DNA of 8,989 nucleotides from Anaerolineae bacterium (GTDB taxonomy: Bacteria > Chloroflexota > Anaerolineae > J102): NCBI GenBank assembly GCA_027036755.1, contig JALWDV010000601.1, positions 1 through 8,989 on the forward strand. Direction: 5' to 3'. Positions 1 to 5,814 of the stretch are shown here, in pieces. A program made the position numbers and the translations under genes. The notes under the pieces are model-generated. The model saw only the letters and a program-made list of their open reading frames with translations, was not told the DNA's origin and searched no databases. Position 1 is the first letter of the stretch. Each line of letters starts with the position of its first letter.

Positions 1-2
1 CC

Positions 3-725
3 GCGCCCGCGCCCCTGCCCGCGGGCGACGTGCTGGAGCGCAAGCCCCTGACCGGCATCCGCAAGATCATCGCCCAGCGCATGGGCGAGAGCGTGCACAC
101 CACGGCCCGGGTCACCCTGGTGATGGAAGCGGACGTGACCGAATTCGTGGCCATGCGGCAGCGGCTCAAGGCCCAGGTGGCCGAGGAATGGGGCTTCGCG
201 CCCGGCTACAACGACCTGCTGGGCTTCATCGTCGCCCGCCTGCTGCGCCAGTTCCCCTACATGAACGCCCGCCTCACCCCGGACGCCATCGAAATCATGG
301 CCCGCGTCAATCTGGGCATGGCCGTGGACACCGAACGCGGCCTGATGGTGCCCAACATCAAGGATGCGGACAAGAAGAGCCTGCGGGAATTCGGCGCGGA
401 GTTCCGCGAGCTGGTCAAACAGGCTCGCTCGGGCCGCATCTCCCCCGACCATCTCACCGGCGGCGCCTTCACCATCACCAGCCTGGGCGCGTTCGATGTG
501 GACGCGTTCACCCCGGTCATCAACATGCCCGAGGCCGCGATCCTGGGCGTCGGGCGCATCGCGCCCAAGCCCGTGGTCAAGGATGGCGAGATCGTGGCGC
601 GGGAGATGATGACCCTGAGCCTGGTCTTTGACCATCGTCTCGTGGATGGCGCACCCGCGGCCCGCTTCCAGCGCGAGATCAAGCGTTATCTGGAAGAGCC
701 CTATCTGATTTTGGCGTTGATCTGA
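3..725 (+). CDS. 2-oxo-acid dehydrogenase complex E2 (dihydrolipoamide acyltransferase), C-terminal catalytic part, 5' truncated
   Basis: This is the acyltransferase core of a pyruvate- or branched-chain-type 2-oxo-acid dehydrogenase complex. It moves an acyl group from lipoyl-lysine to CoA in the cytoplasm. The frame is open to the window's left edge and begins with an Ala/Pro-rich stretch (APAPLPAGD), typical of the flexible linker before the catalytic domain; the lipoyl and E1/E3-binding domains should lie upstream. The domain starts at PLTGIRKIIAQRM. The family signatures ITSLGAFDVDAFTPVIN and EAAILGVGRI are present, as is the active-site motif DHRLVDG at 630-650, with the catalytic His encoded at 633-635 and the Asp at 645-647. 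A GTG at 30 is an internal Val codon, not a start. The stop is TGA at 723-725. The sequence does not decide the substrate class (pyruvate versus branched-chain), so no symbol is given. Confidence 0.95.
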   Translation, partial: APAPLPAGDVLERKPLTGIRKIIAQRMGESVHTTARVTLVMEADVTEFVAMRQRLKAQVAEEWGFAPGYNDLLGFIVARLLRQFPYMNARLTPDAIEIMARVNLGMAVDTERGLMVPNIKDADKKSLREFGAEFRELVKQARSGRISPDHLTGGAFTITSLGAFDVDAFTPVINMPEAAILGVGRIAPKPVVKDGEIVAREMMTLSLVFDHRLVDGAPAARFQREIKRYLEEPYLILALI

Positions 726-726
726 T

Positions 727-746
727 TCCCGCAGTCGAGCGCGGGA
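727..746 (+). terminator. Hairpin just after the E2 stop codon (possible 3' end structure)
   Basis: A perfect 6-bp stem TCCCGC/GCGGGA (727-732 with 741-746) encloses an 8-nt loop and begins one base after the E2 stop. No T-run follows, so it is not a canonical intrinsic terminator. It could slow polymerase or protect the mRNA 3' end. The call rests on position and stem only. Confidence 0.25.
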
Positions 747-847
747 GCGATGAGCGCAGCCGCCGCGTTGCAGGAAGAGCTGGAGCGGATGACGGGCGAG
801 GGATGACGGGTAGCCCTCAACAATGCGGGGGAGAAGGCTTTTCTCTT

Positions 848-862
848 GGCGTCTTTGCGACT
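848..862 (+). repeat. 15-bp direct repeat GGCGTCTTTGCGACT, copy 1 (copy 2 at 5740-5754)
   Basis: The 15-mer GGCGTCTTTGCGACT occurs here and again at 5740-5754. In this copy it continues as a CTTTGCGTGA run, giving a stuttering TTTGCG pattern. It looks like a fragment of yet another dispersed intergenic repeat family. The rest of 747-950 shows nothing assignable except an AT-rich TATAAT at 927-932 without a convincing -35 box and a perfect 14-bp GC palindrome at 938-951. Confidence 0.5.
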
Positions 863-1010
863 TTGCGTGAGATAAAGCTTTTTTCAGTAAAGCAAAAGGA
901 GAATATCCAAACTTCGCGACTTGGGTTATAATATCCCGGGCGGCCGCCCGCCGATGCCGATGAAAGATGGAACGCAGACACATCTGATGCACGCAGATTT
1001 TCGCAGATTG

Positions 1011-1019
1011 TTTTGATTT
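1011..1019 (+). repeat. Target-site duplication, left, MITE copy 1
   Basis: TTTTGATTT directly abuts the left end of the element and is repeated exactly at 1241-1249. The uninterrupted repeat at 6491-6600 has this 9-mer only once (6537-6545), so the second copy here was made on insertion. Confidence 0.85.
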
Positions 1020-1240
1020 GGGTGTGTCCAATTTCGGTTGGAAGCGTTTGCCACGTCCGCCCGGCGATGAAGTCGCCGGGCTACAAAACAGCGCCGGATA
1101 AATCCGGCTAGCCCCGAAGGGGCGCTGTTTCTAGCCGGGGGACTTTATCCCCCGACGCTGGCGGCGGGCGCGAAGCGCCCCGCCAATGAATGGATCATTT
1201 TAACTTTCCAACTCATTTTGGACGCCCCTTGGACACCCCC
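1020..1240 (+). mobile_element. MITE-like non-autonomous element, copy 1 (221 bp)
   Basis: A short mobile element with no coding capacity. Its left end reads GGGTGTGTCCAA and its right end, read inwards, GGGGGTGTCCAA. Imperfect inverted similarity continues for about 28 bp, including GTTGGAA near both ends. It is flanked by perfect 9-bp target duplications. A second copy, in opposite orientation, lies at 5815-6024; I count about 14 substitutions over 210 bp by eye. An extra 11 bp at the right end is a tandem duplication of the terminus (TTGGACGCCCC at 1218-1228, then TTGGACACCCCC from 1229). A DDE transposase elsewhere in the genome probably moved it; the ends and 9-bp duplication alone do not identify the IS family. 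Confidence 0.87.
1059..1184 (+). other. Structured MITE core: five hairpins with a perfect three-way junction
   Basis: Hairpin 1 has stem GCCCGGCGA (1059-1067), loop TGAAG and stem TCGCCGGGC (1073-1081). A three-way junction follows: closing stem AAACAGC (1086-1092) with GCTGTTT (1124-1130) encloses GCCGGA-TAAA-TCCGGC (1093-1108), a 2-nt TA linker and GCCCC-GAA-GGGGC (1111-1123). Hairpin 4 is CGGGGGA-CTTTA-TCCCCCG (1136-1154). Hairpin 5 is GGCGGGCGC-GAA with one bulged C (1163-1184). The loops of hairpins 1 and 4 are complementary (TGAAG against CTTTA with one G-U pair, or CTTCA in copy 2). Hairpin 1 plus its junction arm is also a degenerate inverted copy of hairpin 4 plus its arm. Whether it acts as DNA cruciform or RNA is unknown. 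Confidence 0.7.
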
Positions 1241-1249
1241 TTTTGATTT
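1241..1249 (+). repeat. Target-site duplication, right, MITE copy 1
   Basis: TTTTGATTT, identical to 1011-1019, immediately follows the element's right end; the interrupted palindrome resumes from here. Confidence 0.85.
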
Positions 1250-1320
1250 TATCTGTTTTCATCTGCGTAGATCAGCTTTTTCTGCGTCATCTGCGTTCTA
1301 TTTACCCATGAATCCCCCTT

Positions 1321-1435
1321 GTTACGTCATTCCGACGACCGCAGGGAGGAGGAATCTCCCCAGGTGCGACGCACTTGAGCCTGCGGTAAGTGCGACGCAC
1401 CATTCGGTCGCTGCGCTCCCTCGAAATGACGTAGG
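1321..1435 (+). repeat. GTCATTCCGACG palindromic repeat (module C), copy 1, with a nested hairpin
   Basis: The left arm GTTACGTCATTCCGACGACC and the right arm ending CGAAATGACGTAGGA are inverted relatives, linked through GGAGGAATCTC and GGTCGCTGCGCTCCCTCG. Similar GTCATTCCGA...AATGAC intergenic repeats are, from general knowledge, common in several bacterial phyla. Unlike the copy at 6653-6744, the middle carries an extra block (1361-1401) consisting of GGTGCGACGCACTT and the near-inverted AAGTGCGACGCACC. This looks like a hairpin inserted in, or exchanged into, the loop. A 79-codon open frame across 1218-1457 is not a gene. Confidence 0.75.
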
Positions 1436-1439
1436 AGCC

Positions 1440-1495
1440 GTAATGCGTGATTCGTGATACGTGACGACCTCACGCATTACGCATTACGAATCACG
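1440..1495 (+). repeat. GTAATGCGTGATTCGTGA palindromic repeat (module D), copy 1
   Basis: A 56-bp imperfect palindrome. CGTGATTCGTGATACGTGA is followed by CGACC and then a TCACGCATTACG-type arm ending CGAATCACG. It is nearly identical, at the same length, to 6749-6804. The arms are themselves made of TCACGCAT/TACGCAT-like stutters, so the fold can slip. Confidence 0.75.
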
Positions 1496-1558
1496 CCCGT
1501 TGCAAGCTCGCCCACGTGGGCTTTGCCAAGCTTCAGCAACCAGCGACTATTCTATTTC
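1496..1558 (+). repeat. GTTGCA-TTGCCAA-TTCAGCAA repeat (module E), copy 1
   Basis: This segment follows module D in both cassettes. Shared landmarks are CGTTGCA, CTCGCCC, TTTGCCAA, CTTCAGCAA, CAGC and the end TTCTATTTC/TTCTATTTTC. The counterpart is 6805-6871. The TTCTATTT end also terminates module B and the CACGGA palindrome at 1586-1687, which suggests a shared boundary sequence. I see no reliable promoter in it. Confidence 0.6.
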
Positions 1559-1585
1559 AAAGCAGGCGCCACGCGCGGCGGCGCA

Positions 1586-1687
1586 CCGATGCCGATGAAA
1601 GATGAGGACACGGATTGACACGGCCTTCGGTCACAGATTTTTTGAATTATCCGTGTTTTTCTGTGTTCATCCGTGTTCTATTTTCAT
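1586..1687 (+). repeat. Palindromic CACGGA repeat directly upstream of the operon
   Basis: The ends are inverted: ATGAAA at 1595-1600 against TTTTCAT at 1681-1687. The arms continue as GGACACGGATTGACACGG on the left and ATCCGTG...TTCATCCGTGTTC on the right. The 19-mer CCGATGCCGATGAAAGATG at its left end is the same one that starts module B at 951, but the core is CACGGA instead of CGCAGA. The right end lies 8 bp before the ATG of the next gene, so it forms most of that gene's upstream region. Confidence 0.75.
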
Positions 1688-1695
1688 AGCAGATC

Positions 1696-3177
1696 ATGTA
1701 CACATTGCGTCAGAGTCTGGCTCAACGGGATTTGATCGAACTCCCCATCATCGCCCGCAATCAGGGGCTCGAACTGGCTGATGCGGCGGAGGGCGATCTG
1801 CCAACGACGCTGAGCGAGCAAATGTTGCAGCCCCGGCAGGTGATGGAAGTCTGGGCGGATCTGCCGGTCGAGGCCCGGCAAGCCCTGGCTCAACTGGCCC
1901 GCACTCAGCCGGGTATGCCCGCGCCCGCGTTTCAGCGCCGATTCGGCGAACTGCGGCGCATCGGGCCGGGCCGGCTGCAAACCGAACAGCCCTGGAAGAC
2001 GCCCACGGGCCCAGCCGAAATCCTGTGGTATCTGGGCTGGATCGGGCGGGGATTCAGAGAAACGCCCGAGGGCGTGCTGGATATCATCGCCATCCCCGAT
2101 GACCTGGCCGCGCTGCTGCCCCTGGAGGAAACCGCTGGCGAGGCGAAGCCGCCGCTGCCTGCCGCCCAGCCCGCGCCCGCCGAGGCCCGCGAGCTGGGAC
2201 AAATGCTGCTGGATGATCTGGGAACTTTGCTGGCCTATGTGCAAAATCATCGGGTGTGGCTGCGTCAGGGCCAGCGCTGGCGCATGGATGATCTAAAACG
2301 ACTGACCCCGCGTCTGCGCCTGAGCGGCATCCGCAAGCAGCCTTTGGAGGCGGGCGGGCCGTTGCATCTCATCTTTTTCGCAACCAAAAAGCTGGGCTTG
2401 CTCACCGTGCGTCAACGGCGACAGCAATTCGGCAAGGCGCTGCGGCCCTGGCTTGAGCAATCCCGGGCGCAGCAGATGGCCAGTCTCTTCGCCGCGTGGC
2501 GGCGGGCCGATGACTGGAATGATCTCTGTCTGGCGCCGGGGCTGCGCTGTCAGGAGGGCGCATGGCGCAACGATCCGGTTCTGGCCCGAGAGGCGTTGCT
2601 GGCTCAACTGGCCCGGACGCCCGCGGGCCAGTGGTTCGCGCTGGATGACTTCGTGGCCATGATGTACGAGCATCTGCCCGATTTTCAGCGGCCCGATGGC
2701 GTTTACGACACCTGGTACATCCAAAACGCGGCGGGAGATTTCTTGCGCGGGTTCGAGCATTGGCCCGCGGTGGAAGGCAGGCTCATCCGCTACCTCTGGC
2801 AAGGCCCCCTCTTTTGGCTGGGCGCGCTGGCGCTGGATTCCGCGGGCGAAACCTGGAGTCTGACCGGGCAGGGCGCGGGCTTCTTGCAGGGAGATGTGAC
2901 GCCGGAGGAGGTTTCCGCGCCCATCCTGCGCGTCGAGCCCGATTACACCATCGTTCTGGCCCCGCACATCGGGCTGTGGGACAGGCTGCGGGTGGCGTTG
3001 TTTGCATTCTGGCAGGCCAGCGAGCCCGAATATCGCTATCGCATCACCCGGCGGGGCTTGCAGCGGGCGGCCAGACGCGGGGTCTCGACCCAGCGCGTGC
3101 TCGATTTTCTGCAGCGGGCCAGCGGCGGCGATGTGCCGGAGAACGTGCGCAAATCGTTGGGAGCTTTCAATTCATGA
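1696..3177 (+). CDS. Helicase-associated (XPB/Ssl2 Helicase_C_3-like) domain protein, no helicase motor
   Basis: A 493-residue soluble protein. Its C-terminus (about 408-493) resembles the XPB/Ssl2 helicase-conserved C-terminal domain: ILRVEPDYTIVLAP, then a helical LWDRLRVALFAFWQ segment, YRITRRGLQRAARRGVSTQRVLDFLQRASGGDVPENV. The rest is helical and looks like winged-helix material (for example 55-92, RQALAQLARTQPG...RRFGELRRIGPGR), with a Pro/Ala-rich linker at about 145-165. No Walker A or DEAH motif is present, so it is not a helicase; nucleic-acid binding is a reasonable guess. The ATG at 1696 is the first start after an in-frame TAG at 1687-1689. No clear ribosome site is seen, and the leader after the repeat is only 8 bp. 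It overlaps the next gene by 4 bp. The family is known from Actinobacteria and Chloroflexota, without an established role here. Confidence 0.8.
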   Translation: MYTLRQSLAQRDLIELPIIARNQGLELADAAEGDLPTTLSEQMLQPRQVMEVWADLPVEARQALAQLARTQPGMPAPAFQRRFGELRRIGPGRLQTEQPWKTPTGPAEILWYLGWIGRGFRETPEGVLDIIAIPDDLAALLPLEETAGEAKPPLPAAQPAPAEARELGQMLLDDLGTLLAYVQNHRVWLRQGQRWRMDDLKRLTPRLRLSGIRKQPLEAGGPLHLIFFATKKLGLLTVRQRRQQFGKALRPWLEQSRAQQMASLFAAWRRADDWNDLCLAPGLRCQEGAWRNDPVLAREALLAQLARTPAGQWFALDDFVAMMYEHLPDFQRPDGVYDTWYIQNAAGDFLRGFEHWPAVEGRLIRYLWQGPLFWLGALALDSAGETWSLTGQGAGFLQGDVTPEEVSAPILRVEPDYTIVLAPHIGLWDRLRVALFAFWQASEPEYRYRITRRGLQRAARRGVSTQRVLDFLQRASGGDVPENVRKSLGAFNS

Positions 3178-4154
3178 TCGAAACCCTCATCACCTTCGCC
3201 CTGGCCCTGGGCGTGATCTTGCTGGCGCAAATAGCCGAAAGCAGGCGCTGGGCGCGGTGGATTCTCTATCTCATACTCCTCACCCTGGGGAGCGTCCTTC
3301 TGCTCGGCGGCGTCATCAACCTGCTTGACCCTGCGCTGCTGAACGAAGCGGTGGGAGAGGTGAATGGCGTCGGATTCGGCTGGATGGTCGCCATCTCCGG
3401 GCTGCTCATCCTGGCCCCGACGCTGAGGGCCATGATGCTGAGGCGCCGCGGGCGAGATGGCGACATCCGGGGCGTTCCCTGGACGCGCCCCGTGCATCTG
3501 ACCGCCTGGGCGCTGTTGATCGCGTTCATCGGCAGCAATTTTGCGGTGGCCATGATAGAAGATCTGTCGGCACTGGAGCTGGAGGAGCCCCTGGTGTTGA
3601 TTTTGGGCCAGAACGCCGCGTTCGCTCTGGCTGCATTGCTGGGCGTGGGATGGGGTGTGCGTCGCAACTGGCGCGAAGCCGCGCAGCGCCTGGGGCTCAA
3701 ACGCCCGACGTTGAACGAATTTCTTGTCGGCGCGGGCATGGCGCTGCTCATGCTTTTCATCACCGGTGCGGTGGGCGGCCTGCTTGCGCTCGCCTTCGGC
3801 GAGGATATGAGCGCGTCTGCGGATTTCAACGATAAAATCCTCAGCCAGTTGCCGGGCGTGTGGGGCGTTTTGCTCATGGGGCTGGCCACGGGCGTGGGCG
3901 AGGAGTTGCTTTATCGAGGCGCGTTGCAGCCTGTGGCGGGCCTGTGGATCACGAGTTTGCTCTTCGCGGTCAGTCACATCCAGTATCTCAGCCCGGCCAT
4001 CCTGGTCATCTTCCTTTTGGGCGCGTTGCTGGGCTGGACGCGCAATCGGTGGGGCGTCAACACGGCCATCTGGAGTCATGCTGTGTATAATAGTCTGGTC
4101 GGGCTCATCGCCCTGATGGCCAATCATTTCAACCAATTCATTCCCGGCGCGTAA
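3174..4154 (+). CDS. CPBP family intramembrane (CAAX-type) metalloprotease
   Basis: A 326-residue polytopic membrane protein of the CPBP/Abi family (glutamic-type intramembrane proteases related to Rce1). All three active-site motifs are present: EELLYR (E243, E244, R248), FAVSH (F264, H268) and HAVYN (H302, N306). Hydrophobic segments lie at about 3-20, 28-50, 69-88, 109-128, 140-160, 184-208, 228-250, 255-289 and 305-316, so the protease domain is C-terminal behind extra N-terminal helices. The ATG at 3174 overlaps the previous stop (ATGA) and has GGGAG 10 bp upstream. The frame stays open far upstream, inside the preceding gene, but that part reads as an Arg/Gly/Ala-rich shadow. Bacterial members act in membrane-protein processing, bacteriocin immunity or signalling; the substrate here is unknown. 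Confidence 0.9.
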   Translation: MIETLITFALALGVILLAQIAESRRWARWILYLILLTLGSVLLLGGVINLLDPALLNEAVGEVNGVGFGWMVAISGLLILAPTLRAMMLRRRGRDGDIRGVPWTRPVHLTAWALLIAFIGSNFAVAMIEDLSALELEEPLVLILGQNAAFALAALLGVGWGVRRNWREAAQRLGLKRPTLNEFLVGAGMALLMLFITGAVGGLLALAFGEDMSASADFNDKILSQLPGVWGVLLMGLATGVGEELLYRGALQPVAGLWITSLLFAVSHIQYLSPAILVIFLLGALLGWTRNRWGVNTAIWSHAVYNSLVGLIALMANHFNQFIPGA

Positions 4155-4168
4155 ATCGACAAATCGAC

Positions 4169-5533
4169 ATGAACGAAGCTGAAGCAGCACAACACATCAA
4201 CATCTGGATACCCCTCATCGCGGGCCTGCTCATCGTGGCGGCGAATGGCTTTTTCGTCGCGGTGGAGTTCGCTCTGGTCGCTTCCAACAAGATGCGATTG
4301 CAGCACGCGGCGCGGGAGGGCAGTCGGCCCGCGGCCATCGTGCTGAAGATGCTGGAGGACCCGGATCGGGCCATCGCCGCGGCCCAGTTGGGCATCACCG
4401 CGGCCAGCATCCTCCTGGGCGTTGTGGCCGAGGAGCCGCTGATGCACCTGATGGAGCCCTATCTCACGCCCATTCTGGGGCGATTCCTGGGACAAGCCGC
4501 GGCCGCGGGCATCGCGGGCATCCTGGTGTTGCTGGTGCTTTCCTATTTCCACATGGTTTTCGGCGAGCAGGCTCCCAAGATTATGACGCTGCGCAATCCC
4601 GATAAAACCGTGCAAATGGTGGCTTATCCCATGTGGATTTTCGCCCGCGTCACCGCGCCCTTCGTGTGGATCGTGGATAAGAGCACCGATATTGTGCTGC
4701 TGATGTTCGGCATTCGCGGCGCGACGGGCGAACACGGGAGCATCGCCTCGCTGGATGAGCTGAAGATGGTGGTGGAGCAAAGCGAGCAGGAGGGCATCAT
4801 CGAGGAGGAGGCCCGGGAGATGCTCACCCGCGTCTTCGATTTTGGCGAGCGCGTGGTGCGAGAGGTGATGGTGCCCCGCACCAACATCATCGGCGTGGAG
4901 CGACGCCAGACTGTTTCGGAGCTATTGCAGATTTTTCGGGATCACCGGCATTCCCGTTTTCCCATTTATGAGGACGATCTGGATCACATCGTCGGCGTCA
5001 TCGCCATGAAGGATCTGGTGGCGTGGCTGGTGGATCATTCCGATGGGGTGACGCAGCCGGTTGAATCGCTGCCCATCTTGCGAGAGCCTCTGATGGCGCC
5101 CGAATCCCGGCTGATCAGCGATCTCTTCGAGGAGATGCGGGAAAAGGGCATCGGCCTGGCCATCGTCATCGACGAGTTTGGCGGCACCGCGGGCCTGGTC
5201 ACCCGGGAGGAGCTGGTGGAGGAGATCGTGGGGGCGATGAATGACGAATGGGCGCAACAGGCCCATGTCCGCCGCATCGACGCGCACACGGTGGAGATGG
5301 ACGCGTTGCTGCGGGTGGATGAGGTGAACGAGTTGTTGGATATCGATTTGCCCGAAGATGACGCCTATGAGACCCTGGCGGGATTGATCCTCTACAAATT
5401 GCGTCGCATCCCCCAGGCGGGCGAAAAGATCGATGTGGGCGATTTTCAGTTGAAGGTGCTGGAGCTGGACGGCCCCAAGATCACCCGGGTGCAGATTTCG
5501 CGACGGGGCAAGTGGAAGGAGGCGGACGCCTAG
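4169..5533 (+). CDS. Hemolysin-family CNNM/CBS/CorC-domain membrane protein (TlyC/CorB-like)
   Basis: A 454-residue protein with the full architecture of the family. The CNNM (DUF21) membrane domain spans about 10-200, with helices near 12-34, 68-88, 111-131 and 150-175, the conserved LGITAASILLG and the motif GEQAPK (132-137). A CBS pair follows: CBS1 at about 231-287 from REVMVPRTNI, CBS2 at about 298-356 including IVIDEFGGTAGLVT. The CorC/HlyC domain occupies about 366-446 (VEMDALLRVDEVNELL...ITRVQIS). Relatives such as CorB are Mg2+ transporters regulated by nucleotide binding at the CBS pair; 'hemolysin' is a historical name. It starts 14 bp after the protease gene, and that gap is part of a tandem AAATCGAC repeat (4153-4160, 4161-4168) with no ribosome site. 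Co-transcription with the two upstream genes is likely. A TATAAT at 4086-4091 lacks a -35 box. Confidence 0.93.
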   Translation: MNEAEAAQHINIWIPLIAGLLIVAANGFFVAVEFALVASNKMRLQHAAREGSRPAAIVLKMLEDPDRAIAAAQLGITAASILLGVVAEEPLMHLMEPYLTPILGRFLGQAAAAGIAGILVLLVLSYFHMVFGEQAPKIMTLRNPDKTVQMVAYPMWIFARVTAPFVWIVDKSTDIVLLMFGIRGATGEHGSIASLDELKMVVEQSEQEGIIEEEAREMLTRVFDFGERVVREVMVPRTNIIGVERRQTVSELLQIFRDHRHSRFPIYEDDLDHIVGVIAMKDLVAWLVDHSDGVTQPVESLPILREPLMAPESRLISDLFEEMREKGIGLAIVIDEFGGTAGLVTREELVEEIVGAMNDEWAQQAHVRRIDAHTVEMDALLRVDEVNELLDIDLPEDDAYETLAGLILYKLRRIPQAGEKIDVGDFQLKVLELDGPKITRVQISRRGKWKEADA

Positions 5534-5591
5534 AGAGCGCCCCAAAATTACTTCCCTCTTTGTAACTGCTGAGGTCGTTTTCGCTTGAACT

Positions 5592-5693
5592 AACCTGACA
5601 GGTTCCTTTGGCAACGATTCAGAGCCTTGCATGCTTCATTGCTGGCTGAGAAGCGCACATCTTACCGCCAAGGTTACGAGAAGCTGTCAGGTT
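5592..5693 (+). repeat. Inverted AACCTGACAG / CTGTCAGGTT pair
   Basis: A 13-bp palindrome AACCTGACAGGTT (5592-5604) is followed about 80 bp later by CTGTCAGGTT (5684-5693), the exact inverse of its first 10 bases. The rest of 5534-5814 shows no gene, RNA or terminator I can support, apart from the 15-mer at 5740-5754 shared with 848-862 and CACGGA-like motifs near 5782-5804. Confidence 0.4.
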
Positions 5694-5805
5694 TGAGTGG
5701 AAAAAGACAACCAACTGGCATACGTTAGCAGTTCCCCCAGGCGTCTTTGCGACTACTGCCAACGCCACCCTGTTCACTCGACACGGACAGGAGGAAACAC
5801 GGATA

Positions 5806-5814
5806 AAATCTTTT
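5806..5814 (+). repeat. Target-site duplication, left, MITE copy 2
   Basis: AAATCTTTT abuts the element's left end and matches AAATCTTCT at 6025-6033 in 8 of 9 positions, consistent with an older insertion than copy 1 or one later mutation. Confidence 0.65.

Larger units (their letters stand above)
951..1309 (+). repeat. Palindromic CGCAGA repeat (module B), copy 1, split by a MITE
   Basis: The arms are rich in CGCAGA: GATGGAACGCAGA and GCAGATTTTCGCAGATTG on the left, and the inverted TCTGCGTCATCTGCGTTC on the right (1281-1298). The outer ends are inverted too: ATGAAA at 960-965 against a TTCTATTTACCCAT end at 1296-1309. With the 221-bp insert and one 9-bp duplication removed, the two halves join into a sequence nearly identical to the intact copy at 6491-6600. 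The left end carries the 19-mer CCGATGCCGATGAAAGATG (951-969), repeated at 1586-1604 before a different palindrome. Confidence 0.8.

Noticed and set aside
750..806. 18-codon frame with an ATG after GGGAG, reading MSAAAALQEELERMTGEG
   Set aside because: Very short, with GGGAG too close to the ATG and no recognisable family. It may be a gene remnant, but this cannot be supported.
927..932. TATAAT as a promoter -10 box
   Set aside because: There is no matching -35 box at 16-19 bp and the next gene is over 750 bp away beyond several repeats. Chance in an AT-rich patch is as likely.
1059..1184. CRISPR array or tRNA-like gene
   Set aside because: The hairpins differ from each other and are not spaced repeats. 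The junction lacks the tRNA arm lengths and the GGTTCGA-type T loop.
1218..1457. 79-codon forward open frame before the operon
   Set aside because: It runs through the MITE end and palindromic modules B-D, has no family resemblance, and its composition follows the repeats.
2760..3173. Upstream extension of the CPBP protease frame
   Set aside because: The extension is Arg/Gly/Ala-rich and lies inside the helicase-domain protein's own C-terminal domain. ATG 3174 with a spaced GGGAG is a better start.
3036..4190. 384-codon reverse open frame opposite the protease gene
   Set aside because: The product is Arg/His/Gln-rich without hydrophobic core or motifs, while the forward strand has all three CPBP active-site motifs. 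It is a GC-rich shadow.
4922..5632. Reverse open frame opposite the CBS and CorC domains
   Set aside because: The forward strand encodes clear CBS/CorC domains; the reverse product resembles nothing.
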